Assembly (NCBI GenBank): GCA_022821585.1
Contig: JAJEDI010000036.1
Span: forward strand, 1-34,606
Direction: 5' to 3'
DNA length: 34,606 nt
Origin: Caldilineaceae bacterium
GTDB taxonomy: Bacteria > Chloroflexota > Anaerolineae > Caldilineales > Caldilineaceae
Below the pieces are notes generated by a model. The model saw nothing but the letters and a program-made list of their open reading frames with translations. It was not told the origin of the DNA and searched no databases. Positions 26,001 to 34,042 of the stretch are shown here, in pieces. Each line of letters opens with the position of its first letter. Within the stretch, counting starts at the first letter, position 1. The translations under genes were made by a program, and so were the position numbers.

Positions 26001-27311
26001 TTAGTGGATAGGGCAACTGTCCAACTGCGAGATTGGCTGTCCCTGCGCGTTACACAAGACTAATTGCGCGATCTGCGCACCGGTTGGCGGCCTGCGCACA
26101 CAATCCACTCGCAGCACGTTAAGCGGATTGACGAGAGCTAGCGTCTCGGCATCCAAAGCACAGTTATCTTTGTCCAGCCAAATGAGCTGCACGTTGCCAA
26201 GGTGAAAGAGGCCGAAAACGCCCGTTAGACGGATTCCCGCGTCGATTGACTCGGCCTTTAATCGCTGATTGGCACAGCCGGCATCCGTAACGTTGACGAT
26301 AGGGCCGGGGCATCGGGCGACGTACCAGTCTATATCCAGACTCTGAGTTTCACCGGGAGCCATCTTACGCAAAGGTCCCAGGATTTCAGCCTCCATGTGG
26401 AAAAGATTGAGTTTGCCGAAATCGAGACCGCCGACAGGCTCGCCGTGCCCGGTCGTCCAACATTCAACCGACGCGCCGTCATCAGGATATTTTTCGCCTG
26501 GGAAATACGTAAAACACTGGCAGAACGCGAAATCAGCAGCCTGGTTGACGAATGCGATCCAACCGGCAGTCGAATCAATGCCTATCTTGCCGAGCTGATA
26601 CAGGTACTGCGCCCCCAAAAGATTGGGCCGCACTTCAGGCTGCCACTCAGGGTTGTCTTCCTCTCCGAACATGATGTTGAATCCGCGTGCGAAGCGGCTG
26701 TCCGGATTGGTGGGTATGTAAAGCCATGCCTGTTCGCTGTGGGTCTCCTGGCCCTTGTCGTCGCGGCCGGTAGCATCCACCTGGACGATGTCCCATATGC
26801 CCCAGGATCGCACCTGGTCGGAGACGTTCGTCATTTCCAAATGGAGGCTGACACGCCCGCCGCCGGCATGCAGAGTGATCTGGCGGGAGATCTGCACGCC
26901 GGTTCGGGGATCTGGCAGGCTCTTCATGCGGATCGAAGCCGCAGCGGCCGACGGGTCCACGACCTCCAACGCATAACGCCCGGTATCGAGCACCGGGTCC
27001 GGCGGACCGTGCCACTGGTCGGGGCTGTCCCAACCCTGGGGCGCCGGCCAGGTCTTGTCGCCGCCGTAGTTTTTCCAGGCAACGATACTCCCGTCCCCCA
27101 TATTTTCCTCGGCGGTGAAGAGCTTGCCCGCGAGGTTGCGGTCGAACCACAGATAGGGGTAGTCCCCCAAATTGTAGGCCATGATGCGGCCGCCGACGTC
27201 TGGCACCGCAACCAGGCTCACCAGGCCGTTACTCAGCCTGACCGCCTCCCAACCATGAAAATTGATATGCTCTATGCGGCAATCTGACGCCGCGGCGCCC
27301 TGATCAGCCAT
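26001..27311 (-). CDS. DUF4380-type galactose-mutarotase-like protein
   Basis: The 436-residue beta-rich protein has the look of DUF4380/mutarotase-like carbohydrate-binding folds: VAVPDVGGRIMAYNLGDYPYLWFD with G40-G41-R42, GDKTWPAPQGWDSPDQW, and SRQITLHAGGGRVSLHLEMTN. Members are probably sugar-binding or epimerase-like, but no activity is established for this family. No signal peptide is seen. GGAGG lies about 10 nt before the ATG. It is 18 bp upstream of the GH gene, so the two likely serve the same glycan. Confidence 0.75.
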   Translation of the reverse strand: MADQGAAASDCRIEHINFHGWEAVRLSNGLVSLVAVPDVGGRIMAYNLGDYPYLWFDRNLAGKLFTAEENMGDGSIVAWKNYGGDKTWPAPQGWDSPDQWHGPPDPVLDTGRYALEVVDPSAAAASIRMKSLPDPRTGVQISRQITLHAGGGRVSLHLEMTNVSDQVRSWGIWDIVQVDATGRDDKGQETHSEQAWLYIPTNPDSRFARGFNIMFGEEDNPEWQPEVRPNLLGAQYLYQLGKIGIDSTAGWIAFVNQAADFAFCQCFTYFPGEKYPDDGASVECWTTGHGEPVGGLDFGKLNLFHMEAEILGPLRKMAPGETQSLDIDWYVARCPGPIVNVTDAGCANQRLKAESIDAGIRLTGVFGLFHLGNVQLIWLDKDNCALDAETLALVNPLNVLRVDCVRRPPTGAQIAQLVLCNAQGQPISQLDSCPIH

Positions 27312-27389
27312 GCTGATTTCGCCTCCGGCCCTTATGTGCGAATGACTTGGAGAACTGGAGAGGAGAGACCTTCCACATTCAATGTTGCT

Positions 27390-28310
27390 CTATTCCTCGT
27401 CGAATCTGGCTTTCCGGATATAGAGCCTGGTCTCCTCCGCAGGACTCTTCTCGTACCCCTTCCAGGCGTAGGGATCAACGCCCGCCACCGGAATGACACG
27501 GCGCACATCGACACGTGCCACCGGCTGTTCATCGGACGTCTTGACCCACGGCAACAGCGATTCGCTGCTCAAATAGTGGTTGACCAGCACGCGGCGGTAA
27601 CTGTCTTCCGTCCGGTTGCGTAGCGACTGATGCAGCAGATAACCGTTAAAGAATACGACGCTGCCCGCCTTGACCTCAACCGGAATTTGCGGCGACTCAT
27701 CGAACCCGGTCGCCATCTCGTCATGCGTGTCGAACTCGTCCGGGTTGCCGTGTCTGCGAGTGGGATAGAGATACCCAGGCCGTTGCGAACCCGGTATCAC
27801 CCACATGCAGCCGTTCTCGACGTAGGCATCGTCGATCGCAATCCAGGCCCCGATCAGCGAGCGGTCACGCGTCGGGATGTAGTTCTCATCCTGGTGCCAG
27901 GACTGTCCCTGGTAGCCGGGTGGCTTGATGAACAGCATAGACTGCATGCACTTTACATTGCCCGACCAGTGCGCCAGATGCGCGCCCGTAATCTGGCTGA
28001 GCACGCCGCTGATCATCGGGTGCCGGGTGTATTTTTCCATGATCGGACTGACGTAATGCGGCTGATGGATGGCCAGAATCTTGGAAAGAACTTCCTCATC
28101 ACTGAAATCTGGCGCCACCGGTTCGATGGTCAAATTGGGATATCCCCCACGCGCGACCTTGACAATGTCCCGCTTCAACTCATCCAGTTCAGCCGCGTCC
28201 AACAGGTTGGGCACGGCAAGATAGCCGTTGTCCACATAGAATTCGACCTGCTCCTGATTCACCACAGTGGGCACATCGATTCGATCGCTCTTCTGCTCGC
28301 CAGCCCTCAT
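27390..28310 (-). CDS. Phytanoyl-CoA dioxygenase-like Fe(II)/2-oxoglutarate oxygenase (PhyH, copy 3)
   Basis: The 306-residue PhyH-family oxygenase has iron ligands H139 and D141 (SWHQDENY) and H227 (YLLHQSLRNRT), and Arg residues in DSYRRVLVNHYL for 2-oxoglutarate. VENGCMWVIPGSQ is the family block between them. It is clearly different from the tandem pair at 11558-13674, with about 22 residues between the HxD and the VENGC block. It lies between the aminotransferase (85 bp) and the DUF4380 gene (78 bp). The substrate is unknown; hydroxylation or oxidative demethylation of a sugar- or amine-like compound is possible. Confidence 0.88.
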   Translation of the reverse strand: MRAGEQKSDRIDVPTVVNQEQVEFYVDNGYLAVPNLLDAAELDELKRDIVKVARGGYPNLTIEPVAPDFSDEEVLSKILAIHQPHYVSPIMEKYTRHPMISGVLSQITGAHLAHWSGNVKCMQSMLFIKPPGYQGQSWHQDENYIPTRDRSLIGAWIAIDDAYVENGCMWVIPGSQRPGYLYPTRRHGNPDEFDTHDEMATGFDESPQIPVEVKAGSVVFFNGYLLHQSLRNRTEDSYRRVLVNHYLSSESLLPWVKTSDEQPVARVDVRRVIPVAGVDPYAWKGYEKSPAEETRLYIRKARFDEE

Positions 28311-28395
28311 TTAATCTGCTCTATTCGGTGAATATAGGAACTCATTACGCCTGCTCAGTATCTGCTGCCTCTGAGTCGATCCACCTTCTGCATCC

Positions 28396-29604
28396 TCACG
28401 TCAGATTCGCAATCGACTCCTGCACAGCCGTGATTGTGTCCTCGATATCCTGCTCGCTGTGGGAGAGAGTCAGAAACATCGGGTGCATGGGATGAAGGTA
28501 GAATCCGCGCGCCAGGCACCCCTGCAGCATTGCGATGCAACGGTCCTTGTCCTCCTCGTCCATGACCGGCGTGGGCATCGGACCGGTGCCGGTCAACCGG
28601 TAGCCAAGTCCGCCCTCTTCACAAGCCGCATTTATGCCTTCGATCAGTCGGTTGCCGATCTTCCACTGGTAGGCAATGCCGTCGCGTCGCTTGACCTCTT
28701 TGACGACAGTCTCAATGGCAACCAGGCTGGGCAGGTCGCAGTGAAAGGTCGCCGCCATCCAGCTCGACTGGCACTGCGGCGAATCCAGGATTTCTTTGCG
28801 TCCGCCGACAAAACTGCCGGGATATCCGTTCGCGCAAGCCTTTGCAAAGGCCGTCAGATCGGGTGTGACCCCGTAGTACTCCCCTGCCCCTCCAAAGGCA
28901 ACCCGAAAGCCGACCTTGACCTCGTCAAAGATACACAACGCGCCGTACTGATGGGCCATGTCCACGCAGCCTTGCAGGAATCCTTCCGGCGGCCCGCTGT
29001 CGCGAATCGTCTCCATGATCAAGCATGCGACCTCGTTGTCATTCTGCTTGAAGATATCCTCCAGCGCATCGAGATCACCGTATGGAGCTTCAATCGTGAG
29101 CGGAGCGATCACAGACGGCGCACCCTCGTCCTCGGTGCGCGACCAGTCGTGCCACCCGTGGTATCCGCTGCGGATGACCTTGTCGCGTCCCGTGTACGCC
29201 CTCGCCAGCCGCACGGCAGCCGACGTGGCCGCACTGCCCCCAATCAGGAAGCCGAGCATCTCCACCGCAGGAATCAGGTCGATCAACGTCTCCGCGACTT
29301 CAAGTTCCTTCGGGTGCGCAGTGCTGTAGATTGTGCCTTCCTCCATCTGCGCCTGCACCGCCGCATTGATGACAGGATCGTTGTACCCGAGCAAAATGGG
29401 CCCGAAGCCCATCAGATAGTCCAGATACTCGTTGCCGTCTACGTCCCAGAAGCGGGCGCCGGCCGCCCGCTGAGTAAAGACCGGATAGCCGAGCTCCAGC
29501 ATGTCATGGCTGCGTTTGTGCCCCTGGCATCCCCTTACGATCAACTGATCGGAGCGGTCGAGCAGGGCCTTGGACTGTTCGATGTTGTATGGTTTGACGG
29601 ACAT
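28396..29604 (-). CDS. Class III PLP aminotransferase, GSA-aminomutase-like
   Basis: The 402-residue protein carries D227 in CIFDEVKVGFR and the PLP Lys K255 in FAKACANGYPGS, plus GGSAATSAAVRLAR and SGYHGWHDW. It is of the same subfamily as the gene at 3601-4953 but not a close duplicate, and is shorter. AGGAG lies before the ATG at 29604. It sits between two PhyH genes in the right-hand block, so an amino group is probably handled in this pathway too. A haem-synthesis role is unlikely in this setting. Confidence 0.88.
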   Translation of the reverse strand: MSVKPYNIEQSKALLDRSDQLIVRGCQGHKRSHDMLELGYPVFTQRAAGARFWDVDGNEYLDYLMGFGPILLGYNDPVINAAVQAQMEEGTIYSTAHPKELEVAETLIDLIPAVEMLGFLIGGSAATSAAVRLARAYTGRDKVIRSGYHGWHDWSRTEDEGAPSVIAPLTIEAPYGDLDALEDIFKQNDNEVACLIMETIRDSGPPEGFLQGCVDMAHQYGALCIFDEVKVGFRVAFGGAGEYYGVTPDLTAFAKACANGYPGSFVGGRKEILDSPQCQSSWMAATFHCDLPSLVAIETVVKEVKRRDGIAYQWKIGNRLIEGINAACEEGGLGYRLTGTGPMPTPVMDEEDKDRCIAMLQGCLARGFYLHPMHPMFLTLSHSEQDIEDTITAVQESIANLT

Positions 29605-29632
29605 GGACCTGTTCTCCTATTACGAAATACTA

Positions 29633-29664
29633 AAGTGTGATCACCGTGTAACTAGACCACACTT
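29633..29664 (-). other. Inverted repeat upstream of the aminotransferase gene
   Basis: AAGTGTG (29633-29639) and CACACTT (29658-29664) are a perfect 7-bp inverted repeat with 18 nt between arms, in the 118-bp gap between PhyH copy 4 and the aminotransferase gene. It is about 30 bp before the aminotransferase ATG. It could be an operator half-site pair or a weak stem-loop; neither is demonstrated. Confidence 0.3.
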
Positions 29665-29722
29665 GTTTTGGTAGTTTGACTGGTTCTGTCGCTGCCTGGC
29701 GGAGGGAGGATGCGCTGTTCGC

Positions 29723-30544
29723 TTATGCGCATTTCAGCGTGTCGGCTTCTCCAAAGACGATGGGGCAGTAGCGTGGATCGTCGATGAATGTGGTTAGCCC
29801 CTGGCGGACATTGTCCTTTGGTCGGGATTTTTCCGTGCGCATGTGCACGGCGAAACTTCGCCGCGGCTGCGACGACAGGTTGGGGCCGCTGCCGTGAAAA
29901 GTGAGCTTCTGGTGAAAACTTGCACTGCCCGGCGGCAAAATTGCAGGCTCCTCCTGCCACTCCTGATTCTGCTCAGCGCGGATGGCATCGCGCAGGGCTT
30001 CGTAGTCCTGAGAAAAGAAGTCACTTTTGGTCGACAAGCCCCATTTGTGCGAACCGACCACGAAGTTCATCGGGCCGCAGTCGGGCGCGACATCGCTCAG
30101 CGCCACCCAGGCCGTGAACAGCTCGCTGTCATCTTCCCAGATCCCCCAGTAGTTGTAGTCCTGGTGCCAGCCGACATGGGTTCGAACCTCCTGGCCCGAG
30201 GCCGTTGGCGGCTTGTAAAGCAGCTGCACCCACCATACCTGCAGCGCCTCCGCTCCGGTTATCTCGGCCGCCTTGGCGCCAAGCGCTGGGTGTGACACCA
30301 GTTCCATTATGGCGTGACTTGCTATCTGCGGCATCTCAATCTTGCACAGCGCATCGGGGTCGTCTCCAGGACTCCACGACGAAGGACGCGGCGGAATACC
30401 CGTATCATAGTCGCCTGCCCTCAAAGCGTCCATGCCGGCAATGGCCTTCTCCACAACCTCCTGGGGAAGCAGCGGCTCCGGATGAATGTAGAATCCCTCC
30501 TCCTGATACTTCCTCTGGGCTACGTCGATCTGATCAGCCTTCAT
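29723..30544 (-). CDS. Phytanoyl-CoA dioxygenase-like Fe(II)/2-oxoglutarate oxygenase (PhyH, copy 4)
   Basis: The 273-residue PhyH-family protein has H127 and D129 in GWHQDYNYW and H217 in LTFHGSGPNLSSQPRRS with the RR for 2-oxoglutarate. The block PDCGPMNFVVGSHKWG replaces the ENGC block of the other copies, so it is a separate subtype. PPGSASFHQKLTFHGS is common in PhyH proteins that act on small soluble molecules. AGGGGG precedes the ATG. It follows the MalG-type permease of system 3 by 160 bp, so it may be read with that importer. Confidence 0.88.
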   Translation of the reverse strand: MKADQIDVAQRKYQEEGFYIHPEPLLPQEVVEKAIAGMDALRAGDYDTGIPPRPSSWSPGDDPDALCKIEMPQIASHAIMELVSHPALGAKAAEITGAEALQVWWVQLLYKPPTASGQEVRTHVGWHQDYNYWGIWEDDSELFTAWVALSDVAPDCGPMNFVVGSHKWGLSTKSDFFSQDYEALRDAIRAEQNQEWQEEPAILPPGSASFHQKLTFHGSGPNLSSQPRRSFAVHMRTEKSRPKDNVRQGLTTFIDDPRYCPIVFGEADTLKCA

Positions 30545-30689
30545 CCTGGGTCCCCCTATTGACGCGTTCCCTTTAACTCGCTTCGAAAAGAAAGAGCGGG
30601 CGAAGTGTCAGGTGTGGACAAAATGCAACCGAAATGCATATGCCTCGTTTCCTCTAACGCTACTCGCATTTATGAAATCCGCAAGTTTC

Positions 30690-30718
30690 CAGGTCCCTTG
30701 CAACTCAGGTTCCTTGCA
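30690..30718. repeat. 16-bp tandem repeat at the 3' end of a permease gene
   Basis: CAGGTCCCTTGCA (30690-30702) and CAGGTTCCTTGCA (30706-30718) are direct repeats differing at one base, separated by 3 nt. The second copy encodes the last codons of the system 3 MalG-type permease and the first lies just past its stop. GACCTG follows and can pair with CAGGTC of the first unit. It looks like a small local duplication of the gene end. Confidence 0.5.
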
Positions 30719-31571
30719 GACCTGTCAAAGTAATGCCCTGAATGAAAGTGCGTTGTACCAGGTAAAAAATAACAATAATGGGTACTGTAAGTATAGTAGA
30801 GGCCGCCATTAGCAGGTGAAACTCCGTATCGTGCTCGGAGTGAAACATCTGCAGCCCGACGGCAATCGTGAACATGTCGCTATCTCTCAGATAAAGCAGT
30901 GGTCCGAGAAAGTCCGACCAGCTGCTCAGAAACTGGAAGAGAACGACGGTAGCCAGCGCCGGTTTCGTCAAAGGCAAAATCAATTGCCAGTAAATACGGG
31001 GCTCCGACGCTCCGTCGATTCGGGCGGCGTCGGTTAACTCTCCTGGAATTGTCATGAAGAACTGCCGCAAAAGGAATATATAAAAGGGAACGCCAAAAAA
31101 CAGTGGCAGAACAAGCGGCAAATAGGTGTTTATCCAGCCAATCCTGGCGAAAAGCACGTAAAGAGGAATCATCGTGACCGGAAATGGAATCATAATTGTC
31201 ATCAGCATGACAACAAAAAGGAAATCCCGTCCCGGCCAGTCGATATGTGAGAATCCATAGGCAACCATGGGACAGGAGATGAGTACGCCGAGGATAGAGC
31301 CGAGCGTTATCGCCATCGTATTGCCCACGTACCGGAAGAATGGGATGTAGGTCACCGCATCCTCGTAGTTTTGCCAGCGGAATGTGTCGGGAAACCAGCC
31401 GGGCGGCCACTTCATCAACTCCACGGGCGCCTTAAGAGATGTCATTAGCATCCAAAAGAAGGGCAGTATGAACAGGACCGAAATGGTCAGGAGGGTTATG
31501 AGAAAAATGAAGCGCGTGAGCAGGACTGTCCAGTCAACTTCATGCGCTGCCGAGTCCGCTTTCGTTAGCAT
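30705..31571 (-). CDS. Sugar ABC importer permease, MalG type (system 3)
   Basis: The 288-residue CUT1 permease has a first span at about 19-43, additional spans, and the coupling loop LTDAARIDGASEPRIYWQLILPLTKPA (about 179-205). It begins with an ATG at 31571, 72 bp after the MalF-type partner. Its last codons lie in a small tandem duplication. The C-terminus TFIQGITLTGLQGT is of family type. Confidence 0.9.
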   Translation of the reverse strand: MLTKADSAAHEVDWTVLLTRFIFLITLLTISVLFILPFFWMLMTSLKAPVELMKWPPGWFPDTFRWQNYEDAVTYIPFFRYVGNTMAITLGSILGVLISCPMVAYGFSHIDWPGRDFLFVVMLMTIMIPFPVTMIPLYVLFARIGWINTYLPLVLPLFFGVPFYIFLLRQFFMTIPGELTDAARIDGASEPRIYWQLILPLTKPALATVVLFQFLSSWSDFLGPLLYLRDSDMFTIAVGLQMFHSEHDTEFHLLMAASTILTVPIIVIFYLVQRTFIQGITLTGLQGT

Positions 31572-31643
31572 AGCAATGTAGGATGGTTACGGCCCCGCGC
31601 GGCGGGAAAAGACCGGGTAATCACCTAATCTCCCCCCGGCGCG

Positions 31644-32582
31644 TCACGTCTTGGTTGTCGTTCCTCTCTCGCCGCCGCTGTAATGGACCCATCCTGACGT
31701 GCGAAAGATAACCAACGTACAAGCGAGAATGATCAGAAAGAGCAACCAGGCCATGCCGCTGGCGTGGCCCATCTTCATGTAAACAAATGCCTGGCGGTAC
31801 AAATACATGACGTAGAAGAGCAACGACTTTGCCGGCTGCCCGCTCCCCCCTGTCATGACGTGAGGCGCTGTGAATATCTGGAAGATCGCGATAATGGAAA
31901 TGACAAGCTGGAAGAAAATGACCGGCGTGAGAAGTGGAATTGTCACGTGGCGAGTCTTTTGGGCAACCCCGGCGCCGTCAATATCGGCGGCCTCATATAG
32001 CGACTGGGGAATGTCCTGCAAGCCCGCCAGAAAGATGACCACACCGTATCCGACGGTCCACAGCGACATTAACAGAAGAGTAGGCTTCGACCAGTCTTCA
32101 TCCGTCAGCCACCCAGGCCCATTGATTCCAAAGAGTTCCCAAAGCATGCCGTTGACGACGCCAAACTGGGGATTGAACAGCCACAGCCACATAATGGCCA
32201 GCGCCACGCTCGGCACCAGCGTAGGCACGAAAATGATTGTGCGAAAGACCGCCTTGCCCATCACCCTTTGATTCAGCATCAGGGCAAGCCCGAAAGCCAC
32301 TGCAATCGATGTGGGAACACTCAGCAAGGCAAAGATCACCGTGTTGGAGAGGCTTTTGGAAAACAGATCGTCGTCAGTGAGCATTTCGACGTAGTTCTCA
32401 AGTCCCACCCACTTCGGCGGCGACATGATTGCATAGTCGGTCAGACTGTATGCCAGAGAAGCGCCGATCGGATAGGCAGTAAAGCCTATCAAGCCGATCA
32501 GCCAGGGGGAAATGAAAATGAGTCCCCACATCAGCTTCCGGCGTACGATCTTACTTTCCCGGATCGACCTGATTGCAGCCAT
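31644..32582 (-). CDS. Sugar ABC importer permease, MalF/UgpA type (system 3)
   Basis: The 312-residue CUT1 permease has six predicted spans, the first at about 17-40, and the EAA loop LYEAADIDGAGVAQKTRHVTIPLLTP (about 195-220). The ATG at 32582 is chosen because GGGGAG lies 3 nt upstream and the open frame before it crosses a large inverted repeat. It resembles the system 1 MalF-type subunit more than that of system 2. No ATPase gene accompanies it. Confidence 0.9.
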   Translation of the reverse strand: MAAIRSIRESKIVRRKLMWGLIFISPWLIGLIGFTAYPIGASLAYSLTDYAIMSPPKWVGLENYVEMLTDDDLFSKSLSNTVIFALLSVPTSIAVAFGLALMLNQRVMGKAVFRTIIFVPTLVPSVALAIMWLWLFNPQFGVVNGMLWELFGINGPGWLTDEDWSKPTLLLMSLWTVGYGVVIFLAGLQDIPQSLYEAADIDGAGVAQKTRHVTIPLLTPVIFFQLVISIIAIFQIFTAPHVMTGGSGQPAKSLLFYVMYLYRQAFVYMKMGHASGMAWLLFLIILACTLVIFRTSGWVHYSGGERGTTTKT

Positions 32583-32599
32583 CTGCTCCCCGCCGTGAA

Positions 32600-32664
32600 G
32601 GCAGTTCACAATAGGGAAAAGTGGGAGCACTCTTCGCGCCCCTCACTTTTCCCTATGCACTGCC
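32600..32664 (-). other. Long perfect inverted repeat between SBP3 and its first permease
   Basis: ATAGGGAAAAGTG (32611-32623) and CACTTTTCCCTAT (32644-32656) form a perfect 13-bp stem around 20 nt. Outside it GGCAGT (32600-32605) pairs with ACTGCC (32659-32664) across a small internal loop, giving 19 pairs in all. It ends about 10 bp before the permease ribosome binding site, so in mRNA it may govern permease translation or stop exonucleases. It could also be an operator. It is the longest perfect inverted repeat noticed in the window. Confidence 0.65.
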
Positions 32665-32666
32665 CC

Positions 32667-32699
32667 AAAATTGAACAGTGAACTATCTGTTCAACTTTT
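32667..32699 (-). terminator. Terminator-like hairpin after SBP3
   Basis: TTGAACAG (32671-32678) and CTGTTCAA (32687-32694) form a perfect 8-bp stem with an 8-nt loop. The stem is extended by AAAA/TTTT across one bulged C. On the - strand TTTT directly follows the stem, just after the SBP3 stop at 32705. The stem is A:T-rich, so it is probably a weak terminator or attenuator that lowers permease expression relative to the binding protein. Confidence 0.5.
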
Positions 32700-32704
32700 C
32701 TGCT

Positions 32705-34042
32705 CTACAGGTATTGCTGCAGTTCCTCGTTGAGCCTGACGTTCAAGGCATCCAACGCCTCTTTCACATCTACCTTGTCGTGCATGAGATCGTCAAAGGC
32801 GTCGCTCAACCCCGCCCATGCCATATCGCTCATCGGCGTCGGCGGCATGATGCCGGCGAAGGGCAGCGTGTCGACAAAGAAGCTCATCGCCGGGTTTTCA
32901 CGGAACTCGGGGCTCTCACCATGCTCGATGTAAGGTGAGAAGTTCGAACGGCCCAGGTTGTACCACTGAATGTTGCCGCGCTCCGCCAAGTAGCTCAAAG
33001 CCCTGAACGAATCGTCGAGGTAGTCTGTGCCAACGGGGATGGCCCAGCTCCAGCCGCTGGTCCAGGTGGCCTCCTGCCCGCCCTCGCGCGGGTAGGGAAT
33101 CCAGCTGGCTCCGTAGTCCAGGTCTGGGGCGTACTTTCTGAAGTTCGAGATCATCCAGTTGCCGTTGATCATCATCGGCACTACGCCCATGATGAACGGG
33201 TCCTGGGCCTGCGCCCCGAACGCCTCGGTAAAGGAAGTAATCACATTGATGCCGCCGTACTGGTCGCGCCAGTCCCGCATCCATTCCCACAGCGCCACCA
33301 CCTGATCGTGGTTCACGGTCAGCTCAAGGGTCTCGGGATTCATAAACTCAGCCCCCCAACTGAATCCCCACGTATAGACCCAGCGTCCCTGGAACGCCCA
33401 CGGGATGAAGCCGATCGACTCGTAGCGCTCGCCGGTTTTCTTCGTCATTGCCTCGGCTGCCGCACCAATTTCATCGATATGCGTGGGCGGGTTGTCGGGA
33501 TCGAGGCCGGCCTCTCTGAACAGGTCCTTTCTGTAATACAGGACGCGTCCATCCATCGAATACAGGAAAGCGTACCACTTGCCCTTCCACAGGTTCTGGT
33601 CATTGACTGCTTTGTAGAACAGATCGGTGGTGAGGTTGGCGGCGCTCATTCTGTCAGAGAGATCGACCAGGGCTTCGTTCTCTGCCCAAAGTGGGACAGA
33701 GGCCGGCTCAAAGTCGACCAGGTCCGGAGGAATCCCGGCGGCGATGTCGGCCATCAGCGCCTCTGAAGCCAGTGTACCTGCCGTGCGCGCCGCGCCCCAG
33801 GTATACTCCAGTCGCAGGTCTGGGTTTGCTTCGTTGAATTGAACCACGAGCTCTCTCTTCAACTCACCAACCAGGCCCGACGGAGCGTGAACCCCTGCAT
33901 ATTCCAACTGTACGATTTCGGGTCTGACAGGTGCCGCGGGCACCTCGACCGTCGTTGGCATGGCACAGGCGGCCAGTGCTGCTGCGCCCATGCTCCCGGC
34001 GCCAATGCGCAGAAAGTCACGACGTGAAAGTTGCTTGCTCAT
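32705..34042 (-). CDS. Extracellular sugar-binding lipoprotein (SBP family 1, system 3)
   Basis: The 445-residue binding protein has a twin-arginine signal (SRRDFL, 6-11) and lipobox LAAC with C26 as the lipid-modified residue. Its mature part has VVQFNEANPDLRLEYTWGAARTAGTLASEALMADIAAGIPPDLVDFEP and a C-terminal domain typical of family 1. GGAAAGGAGA lies 8 nt before the ATG. It is the first gene of the right-hand - strand block. Two stem-loops separate it from its permeases, in keeping with higher expression of the binding protein. Confidence 0.92.
   Translation of the reverse strand: MSKQLSRRDFLRIGAGSMGAAALAACAMPTTVEVPAAPVRPEIVQLEYAGVHAPSGLVGELKRELVVQFNEANPDLRLEYTWGAARTAGTLASEALMADIAAGIPPDLVDFEPASVPLWAENEALVDLSDRMSAANLTTDLFYKAVNDQNLWKGKWYAFLYSMDGRVLYYRKDLFREAGLDPDNPPTHIDEIGAAAEAMTKKTGERYESIGFIPWAFQGRWVYTWGFSWGAEFMNPETLELTVNHDQVVALWEWMRDWRDQYGGINVITSFTEAFGAQAQDPFIMGVVPMMINGNWMISNFRKYAPDLDYGASWIPYPREGGQEATWTSGWSWAIPVGTDYLDDSFRALSYLAERGNIQWYNLGRSNFSPYIEHGESPEFRENPAMSFFVDTLPFAGIMPPTPMSDMAWAGLSDAFDDLMHDKVDVKEALDALNVRLNEELQQYL

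Noticed and set aside
26397..27287. 296-codon + strand frame opposite the DUF4380 gene
   Set aside because: No family resemblance, while the - strand product has conserved blocks and a good ribosome binding site.
28459..29640. 393-codon open frame on the + strand opposite the aminotransferase gene
   Set aside because: The - strand gene has clear PLP motifs and a ribosome binding site; the + strand frame shows no recognisable domain.
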